DNA of 49,031 nt from an uncultured Clostridia bacterium (GCA_947628675.1 CANRAR010000008.1:1-49031); one strand, 5' to 3'. Counted from the stretch's first letter, positions 33,983 to 41,215 are shown. A program made the numbers and translations. The notes: generated by a model from the sequence alone, not told the origin.

Positions 33983-35632
33983 TTACTTTTTGAAGTAATT
34001 GTTGAGCGCCGCGGTGAGCGCGCGGATGGAGGCGACGGTAATATCGGTGTGTTCGCCCGCGCCCCAATAGAGTTTGCCGCCCGTCTCGATGCCCACGTAG
34101 GAGATGGCTGCCGCCCCCGAGCCCTTGGAGAGCGCGTGTTGTTCGTACGTCTGAATGGTGTACTGTACGCCGAAATGCGCCTTTAAGGCGTTGGAAACAG
34201 CGTCCAAACGCCCGTTGCCCGTCGCAGTGACAACTTGGCTCTTTCCGCCCTCGATGACCTCCACGATGGCGGTAATGCCGTTCTCCTGCCTGTAATGCAC
34301 CTCGCCGAGGCGGAAATGTTCGGCGGGCTCGAGGAACTTCTCGCGGAACACGCCGTAGATCTCCTCGGGCTTCAGCTCCTTGTGCGAGACGTCGGAGACG
34401 TGCTTCACTGCGTAGCCAGTGGCCTCCTTGAGCCCCGCGGGAAGGCGCAGGCCGTACGCCCTTTCCAGAACGTACCCAACGCCGCCCTTGCCCGACTGCG
34501 AATTGATGCGGATGACGTCCGAATCGTACTCCCTGCCCACGTCCTTGGGGTCGATGGGAAGGTAGGGCACATCCCACACGGTGCGGCCTGTCTCCTCGCG
34601 GAAGCGCATCCCCTTGGCGATGGCGTCCTGATGGGAGCCCGAAAACGCCGCAAACACGAGTTCGCCCGCATACGGCTGGCGGGGGGAAACTTTCAGCCCC
34701 GTAAACCGCTCGTACGCCGAGACGACGGCGGGCATATCCGAGAAGTCCAGCCCCGTCTCTACGCCCTGCGAGAAGAGGTTCATAGCGACGGTCACAATGT
34801 CGCAGTTGCCCGTCCGTTCGCCGTTGCCGAAGAGCGTCCCCTCCACGCGGTCGGCGCCCGCGAGCAACCCGAACTCCGCGGAGGCAACCCCCGTGCCCCT
34901 GTCGTTATGCGGGTGCAGGGAGAGCGCCACGTTCCCGCGGTAGAGCATATGTTTGTGCAAATATTCCACCTGCTGCGCGTAGACGTGCGGCATGGCGTTC
35001 TCCACCGTGGCGGGGAGATTGATGATGGCCTTCCGATCCGCCGTCGGCTTCCAAATGTCCAAAACGGCATTGACGACTTCAAGCGCGTATTCGGGCTCTG
35101 TGCCCGTGAAACTCTCGGGCGAGTACTCAAAGCGGTACTTCTCGCCCGCCTCGTCGGTGAGCTCTCTGAGAAGAAGCGCGCCGTCCGTGGCAATCTTCTT
35201 GATGTCCTCGCGCGATTTTCTGAAAACCTGCTCGCGCTGGGCGACGGAGGTGGAATTATAGACGTGCACGACGACGTTTTTCGCCCCCTTCACCGCCTCA
35301 AAGGTGCGGCGGATGATGTGCTCGCGCGCCTGCGTCAAGACCTGCACGGTGACGTCCGCGGGGATGCGTTCCTCCTCGATGAGGGAGCGCAGGAAGGCGT
35401 ACTCCGTCTCGCTCGCGGCGGGGAAGCCAACTTCGATCTCCTTGAAGCCGAGTTTTACGAGGAGGTCGAAAAATTCCAGTTTGGTCGCAAGATCCATGGG
35501 CTCCACGAGGGCTTGGTTGCCGTCGCGCAGATCCACACTGCACCAGACGGGCGCGCGCTCCACGACGCACTTCTGTGCCCAGTCCATGCACGGCTCGGGG
35601 GGTAAAATAAACTGCCTGCGATACTTTTCCAT
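33983..35632 (-). CDS. leuA: 2-isopropylmalate synthase (long LeuA type)
   Basis: A 549-residue acyltransferase that joins acetyl-CoA and 2-oxoisovalerate, the committed step to leucine. CSVDLRDGNQAL (about 31-42), GFKEIEVGFPAASETEY, SLHPHNDRGTGVA and GNGERTGNCD mark the catalytic barrel; the C-terminal ~130 residues form the leucine-binding regulatory domain. It belongs to the longer class found in actinobacteria, fungi and some Clostridia. GGAGG lies five bases before the ATG; the upstream TTG start is rejected. Expression is controlled by the T-box directly upstream, and it is unlinked from leuCDB 6 kb away. Confidence 0.95.
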   Translation of the reverse strand: MEKYRRQFILPPEPCMDWAQKCVVERAPVWCSVDLRDGNQALVEPMDLATKLEFFDLLVKLGFKEIEVGFPAASETEYAFLRSLIEEERIPADVTVQVLTQAREHIIRRTFEAVKGAKNVVVHVYNSTSVAQREQVFRKSREDIKKIATDGALLLRELTDEAGEKYRFEYSPESFTGTEPEYALEVVNAVLDIWKPTADRKAIINLPATVENAMPHVYAQQVEYLHKHMLYRGNVALSLHPHNDRGTGVASAEFGLLAGADRVEGTLFGNGERTGNCDIVTVAMNLFSQGVETGLDFSDMPAVVSAYERFTGLKVSPRQPYAGELVFAAFSGSHQDAIAKGMRFREETGRTVWDVPYLPIDPKDVGREYDSDVIRINSQSGKGGVGYVLERAYGLRLPAGLKEATGYAVKHVSDVSHKELKPEEIYGVFREKFLEPAEHFRLGEVHYRQENGITAIVEVIEGGKSQVVTATGNGRLDAVSNALKAHFGVQYTIQTYEQHALSKGSGAAAISYVGIETGGKLYWGAGEHTDITVASIRALTAALNNYFKK

Positions 35633-35642
35633 ACCATCCTCC

Positions 35643-35877
35643 AAAATAAATAACCGCGCCTCATCAAGAGACGCGGAAAAACGCGCGGTACCACTCTTTT
35701 TGCGGGAAAACCCGCCATCTCAAACCCATAACGGGGGCGCCGCCCTTCCCTACACAGCCATGCCTTCGGGAAAGCCGCTCCGCGGCGAGTTCGCCCCCTT
35801 CTCCGTGCCGCCTTCCACCGACCGGCGGCTCTCTGTGCCGAAAAATGGGGTTACTGCTCCGCATCTCTGCGTTTTAT
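35643..35877 (-). ncRNA. leucine T-box riboswitch
   Basis: The minus-strand leader has the T-box sequence AGAGTGGTACCGCG (invariant part at 35684-35693). Stem I shows the AGTA side of the specifier loop, then a GGTCGGTGGAAGG distal loop, then GAA followed by CTC (35787-35789), a leucine codon. A 9-bp terminator (CCGCGTCTC/GAGGCGCGG, 35654-35676, one G-U) with a U-rich tail follows. Uncharged tRNA-Leu would pair with CUC and the T-box bulge and allow read-through into leuA. Confidence 0.9.
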
Positions 35878-35883
35878 AGCCCT

Positions 35884-35912
35884 ATCCTACCATATCCGCG
35901 GAAAAAAGGCAA
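35884..35912 (-). promoter_or_regulatory. leuA/T-box promoter
   Basis: Minus strand TTGCCT (35907-35912), 17 bases, TAGGAT (35884-35889), just upstream of the T-box. Confidence 0.75.
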
Positions 35913-35968
35913 ACGATTTTGCGCGGAAAACTGCGCCTGTTCGCATTTCCACGGAAAAAGGGGCTCTT

Positions 35969-36322
35969 TTATTCCTCGTCGGGCTCCAAACTTGCCGCCT
36001 CGTCCGCGTCCTCGAAGTCCTCGTACTGCGCGGTGAACTCGGCAAACACCTCGTCGAGGAGCGCGTCGTCCTCGATGGTCTCGAGGTGCTCATCCTCCCC
36101 CTCGCCGACGATGTGATAGATGGCGACCTCCTCGCCCTCCTCATCGTCCTCGGCCTCGGCTTCTTCGGCTTCCTTCACCTGCGTGAGGGCAACATACCAC
36201 TCGTTTTTGTACTCGAACGTCATGAGATGCTCGAAGCGGAAGGTGTTGCCGTCGTCGTCGATGAGTTCGATAATGTTGTCGTCCTCGTAATCGTTGTTTT
36301 CTTCCTTCATTTCCCCTTTCAT
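35969..36322 (-). CDS. DUF1292 protein from an internal start (possible separate product)
   Basis: A 117-residue acidic protein beginning MKGEMKEENNDYEDD. AGGAGG (36329-36333 holds GGAGG) lies six bases upstream of the ATG, better than the signal for the full frame. DUF1292 proteins (B. subtilis YrzB-like) are normally free-standing next to ruvX; their function is unknown. The C-terminal half is strongly Glu/Asp-rich. Confidence 0.55.
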   Translation of the reverse strand: MKGEMKEENNDYEDDNIIELIDDDGNTFRFEHLMTFEYKNEWYVALTQVKEAEEAEAEDDEEGEEVAIYHIVGEGEDEHLETIEDDALLDEVFAEFTAQYEDFEDADEAASLEPDEE

Positions 36323-36757
36323 ATCCTGCCTCCTTTTGCTCTTTGCAAGGTATCCTTCGAGAATGTACGTCGCCGCAAGGGAATCCACCGCCTTCTTGCG
36401 CTTGTCCTTTTTGGCGGAGATCCCCGATGCCGCAAGGTCGCGCCGCGCCTCTAAGGTGGTGTAGCGCTCATCCTCGCACACGACGGGAACGTCCGCCTCC
36501 TTCTCCAAGGCGTCGATGAAGCGTCGGGTCTTTTCCGTCTGTACGCTCTCGGTGCCGTCGGCGTTTACGGGCAGCCCGCACACGATAACTTGTGCGCCCC
36601 GCTCCCGCGCGATGGCGGCGACCGCCTTCACGTCCTCGGAGAAATTCCCCACGCGGAAGTAGGTCTCCCCCGGCACGGCGTAACTGCCGAAGGGGTCGGA
36701 GTAGGCGACGCCCACCCGCCTGTCGCCGATGTCGAACGCGACGATCCTCGTTTCCAT
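35969..36757 (-). CDS. ruvX: RuvX (YqgF) fused in frame to a DUF1292 protein
   Basis: A 262-residue frame with two modules that are separate neighbouring genes in most Firmicutes. Residues 1-145 are RuvX/YqgF, an RNase H-fold protein linked to rRNA processing and Holliday junctions: AFDIGDRRVGVAYSDP, IVCGLPVNADGTES, DERYTT and KKDKRKKAVDSLAATYIL. Residues 146-262 are an acidic DUF1292 protein (NIIELIDDDGNTFRFEHLMT, EWYVALTQ). No stop codon separates them, but a good internal start lies at the junction. The start is the ATG at 36757; it has no Shine-Dalgarno and its -10 box ends six bases upstream. A genuine fusion, a lost stop codon or dual products are all possible. Confidence 0.85.
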   Translation of the reverse strand: METRIVAFDIGDRRVGVAYSDPFGSYAVPGETYFRVGNFSEDVKAVAAIARERGAQVIVCGLPVNADGTESVQTEKTRRFIDALEKEADVPVVCEDERYTTLEARRDLAASGISAKKDKRKKAVDSLAATYILEGYLAKSKRRQDMKGEMKEENNDYEDDNIIELIDDDGNTFRFEHLMTFEYKNEWYVALTQVKEAEEAEAEDDEEGEEVAIYHIVGEGEDEHLETIEDDALLDEVFAEFTAQYEDFEDADEAASLEPDEE

Positions 36758-36763
36758 GCTTGC

Positions 36764-36792
36764 ATTATAGCATACCCGCCGCCATTTTGCAA
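36764..36792 (-). promoter_or_regulatory. ruvX promoter, leaderless type
   Basis: Minus strand TTGCAA (36787-36792), 17 bases, TATAAT (36764-36769), six bases (GCAAGC), ATG. Transcription is predicted to start at the initiator codon. Confidence 0.8.
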
Positions 36793-36940
36793 GATTTTTA
36801 CGGGATCCGCGAATGGTTCTCGCGCAGAACGCGGGGTATTTCATTTGCTGACATACCCTGATTGTCAGAGATGGCGCACAAGTGTGCTCAAAGTTCGCCT
36901 GCCGATCACGCATTTGTTACTTTCTATCCGTCATCGGCTT

Positions 36941-37933
36941 TCAATACTCCTCGCTTGCCGCAAGTTCGACATATTCTTTTAACTTCTTTTGAAGCAGCTT
37001 TTTATCGATGAGTTTGAGTTTATACTCAGAGACCATTGTCGGCGAAAGCGAACGGCTCAATGCGTACTCCACCACCTCATCGTCCTTCTTCGCGCAGAGA
37101 ATGACGCCGACGCTCGGATTTTCATTCGGCTTTTTCACATCGCGGTCGAGCGCCTCAAGATACAAATTCATTTTGCCGACGTATTCGGGCTTAAACTCAT
37201 CGATTTTGAGTTCAAATGCCACAAGACAGGACAGCCCGCGGTGATAAAATAGCAGGTCGATGAAATAGTCGTGTCCGCCCACCTGCAGGCGGTATTCCTC
37301 GCCGACGAATGAAAAGTCCCTGCCGATTTCCAAAATGAAGTTTTTCAAATTATCGATGATCGACTTCTGCAAATCCTTCTCGCTGACCGATTCGGGGACG
37401 TCGAGGAATTCCAACGTATAGGTATCAAGAAACACATTGGACGTACTTTGCTTTGCCTCGGCGATCGCGGGCGTCATCGGCTTTTGCGAGAGCATATAGC
37501 GCTCATAATAGGCGCTGTCTATTTGACGGGCAAGTTCGCGTTTTGAATATCTTTCCTTTGCGCAAAGCGCCATATAGAAATATCTCTCTTCGGGTGATTT
37601 GCAAGACGACATGATGATGAGATGGTTCGTCCAACTCAATTGTGTCACCAGTGGTGACACTTTTTCATCCTCGCCGTAGAGTTCGTAGAATTGCCGCATA
37701 CGGTACAGCCCGCGGCGGGTAAACCCTTTCAGCTCGGGATAGTTTTTCGCAAAGAAGTCGGCGAGCCCTTCCACATAGGCATCACCGTAAGCCGCGTCGC
37801 GGGAGTTTTCGGATACATATTTGCCGATTTGCAAATACATTCCGATGAGTTCCTCGTTCACCTTATAAAACGCGCGTTCCCGCGCCGATTGAACGATCTT
37901 TACAATTTCGGAATAACTCTTATCGGGTACCAT
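36941..37933 (-). CDS. DUF1016/YhcG-type PD-(D/E)xK nuclease
   Basis: A 330-residue protein. The N-terminal DUF1016 domain (about 1-155, with FTRRGLYRMRQFYELYG and QLSWTNHLIIM) is linked to a C-terminal nuclease domain in which YFIDLLFYHRGLSCLVAFELK supplies Asp 226 and the Glu 241-x-Lys 243 pair. Homologues are scattered in defence and restriction islands; the substrate is unknown. GAGGAG lies about ten bases before the ATG. It is A/T-richer than the neighbours and has its own promoter, so a mobile insertion between ruvX and the gene at 38145 is likely. Confidence 0.88.
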   Translation of the reverse strand: MVPDKSYSEIVKIVQSARERAFYKVNEELIGMYLQIGKYVSENSRDAAYGDAYVEGLADFFAKNYPELKGFTRRGLYRMRQFYELYGEDEKVSPLVTQLSWTNHLIIMSSCKSPEERYFYMALCAKERYSKRELARQIDSAYYERYMLSQKPMTPAIAEAKQSTSNVFLDTYTLEFLDVPESVSEKDLQKSIIDNLKNFILEIGRDFSFVGEEYRLQVGGHDYFIDLLFYHRGLSCLVAFELKIDEFKPEYVGKMNLYLEALDRDVKKPNENPSVGVILCAKKDDEVVEYALSRSLSPTMVSEYKLKLIDKKLLQKKLKEYVELAASEEY

Positions 37934-38035
37934 CTTTTCTCACTCCTCGGCTTCCATGATTTCCATAATGTCGGGAACATCGCGCTTCAAAAACCTTGCA
38001 TATCTTCAATAGGATGCCGCTCAACGATCATTGGC

Positions 38036-38064
38036 TATATAATAATAGCACCGTTCCCAAGCAA
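38036..38064 (-). promoter_or_regulatory. promoter of the YhcG-like gene
   Basis: Minus strand TTGCTT (38059-38064), 17 bases, TATATA (38036-38041). The ~100-base leader holds a broken short reading frame (see findings). Confidence 0.55.
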
Positions 38065-38112
38065 ATGCAATCATAAATCCAAAATTCAGACCCTCATTTA
38101 AAAAACAAAAGA

Positions 38113-38137
38113 GCGGTCGGCGCATTGCGCCGACCGC
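38113..38137 (-). terminator. terminator of the 38145 gene
   Basis: GCGGTCGGCGC, 3-base loop, GCGCCGACCGC: an 11-bp perfect stem, followed on the minus strand by TCTTTTGTTTTTT and on the plus strand by CTTTTT. It works in either direction. Confidence 0.85.
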
Positions 38138-38144
38138 CTTTTTG

Positions 38145-38345
38145 TTACTTCTCTGCTTTCTTTTCTTTCTTGCCGCTCTCCTTGGGCTCCATCTGCTTGA
38201 GGCAAGCGTCCATCTTCTCATCGACCTTTTCCATGATCTCCGATTGGCTCTTCTTCACGAGCGAACGCGCCTTGTAGCTGTTGGCAACGATGAGCGCGCC
38301 GCCCACCATGCCAAAGAGAAGTCCGAGACAAAACAGTTTTTCCAT
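38145..38345 (-). CDS. small N-terminally anchored membrane protein
   Basis: A 66-residue protein: a single hydrophobic helix with glycine-zipper character at residues 4-21 (LFCLGLLFGMVGGALIVA), then a highly charged, probably helical cytoplasmic tail rich in Lys and Glu. It resembles YtxH-like or spore/cell-envelope small proteins in organisation only. GGAGG lies six bases before the ATG. Between its own start region and a strong terminator it is probably a monocistronic or last-gene transcript after the 38400 gene. Function not recognised. Confidence 0.75.
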   Translation of the reverse strand: MEKLFCLGLLFGMVGGALIVANSYKARSLVKKSQSEIMEKVDEKMDACLKQMEPKESGKKEKKAEK

Positions 38346-38399
38346 AGTTTCCTCCGAACGGTTCTCCCGTCGCTTTCAGTTTGTGAAAGCATACGCGCG

Positions 38400-38972
38400 T
38401 TATTCGCCCCGCTCCCTGCGTAATTTTTCCAACTCGGCTTTCAGTGCGGCGTTCTCCCTGCGCAGTTCCTCCGAAAGCCGCGCGTAGAGCATATCGATCT
38501 CCCGCTCCAACTTGCGCTGCAAAAAGCTCTTTTCCTCGGGAATGCCCGCCTCGCGCGCAAACTTCGCCACCCGTTCGGGCTGTTTTTTGAGAAGATTGCG
38601 GTACTTGTTCTGAATGCGTAGCATCTGCTTTTCGTCGCCGCCCGCCACGTTGATAATGGCGCGCCGCACCGAGAGCCCCTTGCTCTTCTCCGCGAGCACC
38701 TTTTTCAGCATCTCGTCCGTCTCCTCCTCGGTGAAGGGTCTGATGGTCTCCGCATGGAGATCCTTCCCCTCCAGAATGCGCTCCACGCGCGAATCGTCGC
38801 GCTTCTTTAAGAGGGCGTAGTAGTAATTCCGCACGCTCCCCTTGGCGCGGCTGTGCTCTTTGCCGTACGTCTCAAAGAGATAGGAGAGCGTCTTCCCCGC
38901 GTTTTTGCCCGTGTAGATGTATTCGATGAGCCCCGTCGCCTCTTCTTCCGTGTAGCCGTTGATTTTGTTCAT
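38400..38972 (-). CDS. protein with two tandem Myb/SANT-like repeats and a coiled coil
   Basis: A 190-residue protein that I do not recognise as a named family. Residues 7-57 and 80-130 are collinear 51-residue repeats: both begin (Y/F)TEEE, have a G(K/L)(T/S) turn near the middle and end in (Y/R)..LLKK, with conserved aromatic and Lys/Arg positions. This pattern suggests paired Myb/SANT-like or RsfA-like three-helix DNA-binding units. Residues 150-190 form a heptad-rich coiled coil (REIDMLYARLSEELRRENAA), suggesting a dimer. GAGGTGA precedes the ATG at 38972; the upstream 33 codons run into the divergent promoter and are rejected. Confidence 0.75.
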   Translation of the reverse strand: MNKINGYTEEEATGLIEYIYTGKNAGKTLSYLFETYGKEHSRAKGSVRNYYYALLKKRDDSRVERILEGKDLHAETIRPFTEEETDEMLKKVLAEKSKGLSVRRAIINVAGGDEKQMLRIQNKYRNLLKKQPERVAKFAREAGIPEEKSFLQRKLEREIDMLYARLSEELRRENAALKAELEKLRRERGE

Positions 38973-38993
38973 AGCGTCACCTCGGCAAAATTG

Positions 38994-39021
38994 TTGACAT
39001 AATTTTATCGCATTATACATT
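38994..39021 (+). promoter_or_regulatory. promoter of the 39031 gene
   Basis: TTGACA (38994-38999), 16 bases, TACATT (39016-39021), then nine bases to the ATG. The 5' leader would be only 2-3 bases and carries no Shine-Dalgarno. Confidence 0.6.
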
Positions 39022-39030
39022 GATAACAGT

Positions 39031-39906
39031 ATGCGGGTATATTTTTTGTCGGAAAAGCGGGGCGCGCTCACGGTGGGCGGCGCATATTTCGGCGTGGTGG
39101 ACGGCTTCGAGCGTTCCGCCGAGGTGGATCCCGCCGATGGTCTCTATTGCGAATGCGCGGCGATCGGCTATGTTCCCGTCCGCTTCCGCTTCGACGAGGA
39201 ATTCCTCTTCTCCCCGCCGCCCCACGTCAAACTCTACTTCTCGGGCGGCGACGTCGCCGTCTACCTTCACGACTACGTGCGCGACGACCCCGCCCTCCGC
39301 GTCATTTGGCAGGAGCGGGTCGCGGGCTCCCGTCTCACGCTGTGTATGCAGGGACGGCTGACGCTCAACCTCGAGAACGAGACGGGCTTCCACCTCATTC
39401 CCCTCCCCGAGGCGCTGGAACCGTGCAAGCCGTGCGCCTGTTGCGGCGGCATCCTCCTCGAGACGGAGGAGCGCTTCCTGCTCCTCTCGCGGGACGGAGA
39501 AATTTGGGCGCAGGGCGAGGGCAAAGTGCTCGAAAGGGGCGAAACGCTTCAAGCCGAGGTGCGCATCTTCGATAGCGTCGGGCACACCGCCCTCTGCACG
39601 TGGAAGGGCGCGGAACTCCTTTCGTGCACCCTCCGCTCCTCCCGCGCGCCCACCGAAGCGACGTTCGCCCTCGCCTTTTTGGAGAGCGCCCTCATCGGCG
39701 CGGACGTCGAGCCCTACCTCTGCGACGCGTTGAAGCCCAAAGCGGCGGTGCTCAAGGGCTTCCTCGGCGACTTCGAGGAGGTAGTGCCGACGGACGATCC
39801 CCGCCGCGTGGGGCTCGTCTACCGCCGCAGGGAGCGCGTCTTCGAGGTGCGCACCTTCCGCGTGGACGTCGAAGACGGAAAAGTCACCAACATCACGGAG
39901 CAGTGA
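39031..39906 (+). CDS. conserved-looking protein of unknown function
   Basis: A 291-residue protein without a recognised domain. The first ~125 residues read as beta-rich (GGAYFGVVDGFERSAEVDP, HVKLYFSGGDVAVYLHDY, SRLTLCMQGRLTLNL). A cysteine cluster CKPCACCGG lies at 132-140, then a second region (ERFLLLSRDGEIWAQGEGKV onward) and a C-terminal helix-rich segment with YRRRERVFEVRTFRV. No signal peptide or membrane helix, so cytoplasmic. It is divergent from the Myb-like gene across 58 bases and converges on the lipoprotein gene. GC and codon pattern match the housekeeping genes, so it is probably native. Confidence 0.7.
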   Translation: MRVYFLSEKRGALTVGGAYFGVVDGFERSAEVDPADGLYCECAAIGYVPVRFRFDEEFLFSPPPHVKLYFSGGDVAVYLHDYVRDDPALRVIWQERVAGSRLTLCMQGRLTLNLENETGFHLIPLPEALEPCKPCACCGGILLETEERFLLLSRDGEIWAQGEGKVLERGETLQAEVRIFDSVGHTALCTWKGAELLSCTLRSSRAPTEATFALAFLESALIGADVEPYLCDALKPKAAVLKGFLGDFEEVVPTDDPRRVGLVYRRRERVFEVRTFRVDVEDGKVTNITEQ

Positions 39907-40043
39907 TCCCCACATACCGCCCCGCGCACCTTGGCTCCCCCCTTGGAGAGAGTTTCCGCGCAGCGAGTGATGGGGTGTACTCCTCACAAACACCTTCTAC
40001 GAATAATTATCCCCACGTAGAACGCATCCCCCCCTCATACCGC

Positions 40044-40092
40044 CCCCGCTCTCCCGCCGCCGACGCTTTGCGTCGGCGGCGGGAGAGCGGGG
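40044..40092. repeat. 23-bp perfect GC hairpin
   Basis: CCCCGCTCTCCCGCCGCCGA plus CGC pairs perfectly with the reverse arm around a TTT loop (40067-40069). It lies in the spacer between convergent genes, beside a separate terminator, so it is not needed for termination. The remainder of 39907-40110 is C-rich repeat-like sequence without a gene. Confidence 0.85.
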
Positions 40093-40112
40093 CGGGTATC
40101 TTCCCTAAACGT

Positions 40113-40142
40113 AAAGCGGACGCCCATGGGCGTCCGCTTTTT
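40113..40142. terminator. bidirectional terminator between convergent genes
   Basis: AAAGCGGACGCCC, AT, GGGCGTCCGCTTTTT: a 13-bp stem with A-run and T-run on the two sides, serving the 39031 gene (+) and the lipoprotein gene (-). Confidence 0.85.
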
Positions 40143-40164
40143 CACTGCGTTAGTTTTCGGTATT

Positions 40165-41082
40165 TTAATATTTGTTGACCTTCACCGACGTCACATAGAT
40201 GGGCATATCGAGCGGCGTGTTGAAGTCCTCCGCCTCGACGGCATTCAACCGCAACGCCTCAAAGTCGTCGTCGCCCTTCTGCACGAGGCTGAAGAGATAC
40301 AGCGGCTTCTGCGGGAATTCCTCGTAGGGCGTCGTAAACGATTTATCCTCCCCGAGCCCCTCGGAATAGGTGTTGATGGCGTCGATGAGCGGCACCAATT
40401 GCCCTTCGTAGTCCTTGGTCTGTCCGATCACGGCGTAGAGTTCGTTGCGTTCGTCGTTGCTCACCCCGAGGAAGGTATAGAAGAGGCTCGTCGTACTGTT
40501 GTAGAGGTACGATTTCTTGTCCATCTTCTCGCCGTCGTTGCCCTTCCCGCCGTCCGCGCGCTCCACGTTTACGTCGTAGGTGAAATTCTTATAGTCGTTG
40601 TAGTACATGGCAAGCGAGCCCTGCGAGTGGAACAACGTGCTCCGCTCGGGGCCGCGCCCCGCCTTGGGGAATTCGCCCACCACCGTATAGAGCGGGGTCG
40701 TCCCGTCCGTCTTGAACACCGTCTGCGTAAACGCGTCGTGCTCCTTTTCATACTCCTTCACAAAGGAGAAGTAATCCTTCTCGGTGAGCACCCCGTCCTC
40801 GATGGTGTACCCACCGCCATAGAGGAAGTTCGAATCGTAGTTATGGATGACGGTTCCGTCGTAGAATTTTGCGTCGGCGAGTTCGATAAAGTGTTGCACC
40901 GTCTCGGGCGCGTTCTCGCGCGAAAGCACGTACTCCACCTCGTAGTCGTTTCCGTTGAAGGAATAGGTAATGGTGATCTCGGGATGATCGCTCGTGCAGG
41001 CCGCAAACATACACACGGCGCCCGCGCCGATGACGGCGGCGGTGAGAGCCGCGGCAAAGCGGCGTACTGATTTCTTTTTCAC
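40165..41082 (-). CDS. cyclophilin-like peptidyl-prolyl isomerase lipoprotein
   Basis: A 305-residue lipoprotein. A signal peptide ends in the lipobox FAAC (lipidated Cys 29), so it is anchored outside the membrane. The mature part begins with the cyclophilin pattern EVEYVLSRENAPETVQHFIE, LADAKFYDGTVIHNY and later a FHSQGSLAMYY segment corresponding to the GSQFFI/AMA region, but spread over ~270 residues with long inserts. Prolyl isomerase activity is likely but the usual active-site Arg/Phe set is only partly recognisable. Start is GTG with AGGAGG at eight bases. It has its own promoter. Confidence 0.75.
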   Translation of the reverse strand: MKKKSVRRFAAALTAAVIGAGAVCMFAACTSDHPEITITYSFNGNDYEVEYVLSRENAPETVQHFIELADAKFYDGTVIHNYDSNFLYGGGYTIEDGVLTEKDYFSFVKEYEKEHDAFTQTVFKTDGTTPLYTVVGEFPKAGRGPERSTLFHSQGSLAMYYNDYKNFTYDVNVERADGGKGNDGEKMDKKSYLYNSTTSLFYTFLGVSNDERNELYAVIGQTKDYEGQLVPLIDAINTYSEGLGEDKSFTTPYEEFPQKPLYLFSLVQKGDDDFEALRLNAVEAEDFNTPLDMPIYVTSVKVNKY

Positions 41083-41111
41083 GGGAATATCCTCCTGCTT
41101 GTTACCCCTCT

Positions 41112-41140
41112 ATTGTACGCGCAAACGCGCCTTTCGTCAA
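41112..41140 (-). promoter_or_regulatory. promoter of the lipoprotein gene
   Basis: Minus strand TTGACG (41135-41140), 17 bases, TACAAT (41112-41117). Confidence 0.8.
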
Positions 41141-41191
41141 GCGGTTTACGCATTTTGGGGCGAAATTTCCGCATTCCGCGTAAATAGAGAA

Positions 41192-41215
41192 GGCCCCGAC
41201 GCGTACGGCGGGGCC
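41192..41215 (-). terminator. rplL terminator
   Basis: GGCCCCG and CGGGGCC form a 7-bp stem, followed on the minus strand by TTCTCTATTT. It ends the ribosomal protein run directly after rplL. Confidence 0.65.

Noticed and set aside
33908-33985. Complete sigma-A promoter for pdxS
   Set aside because: A TAAAAT -10 is present, but no acceptable -35 lies at 16-18 bases; a short CTCCC/GGGAG hairpin occupies that position.
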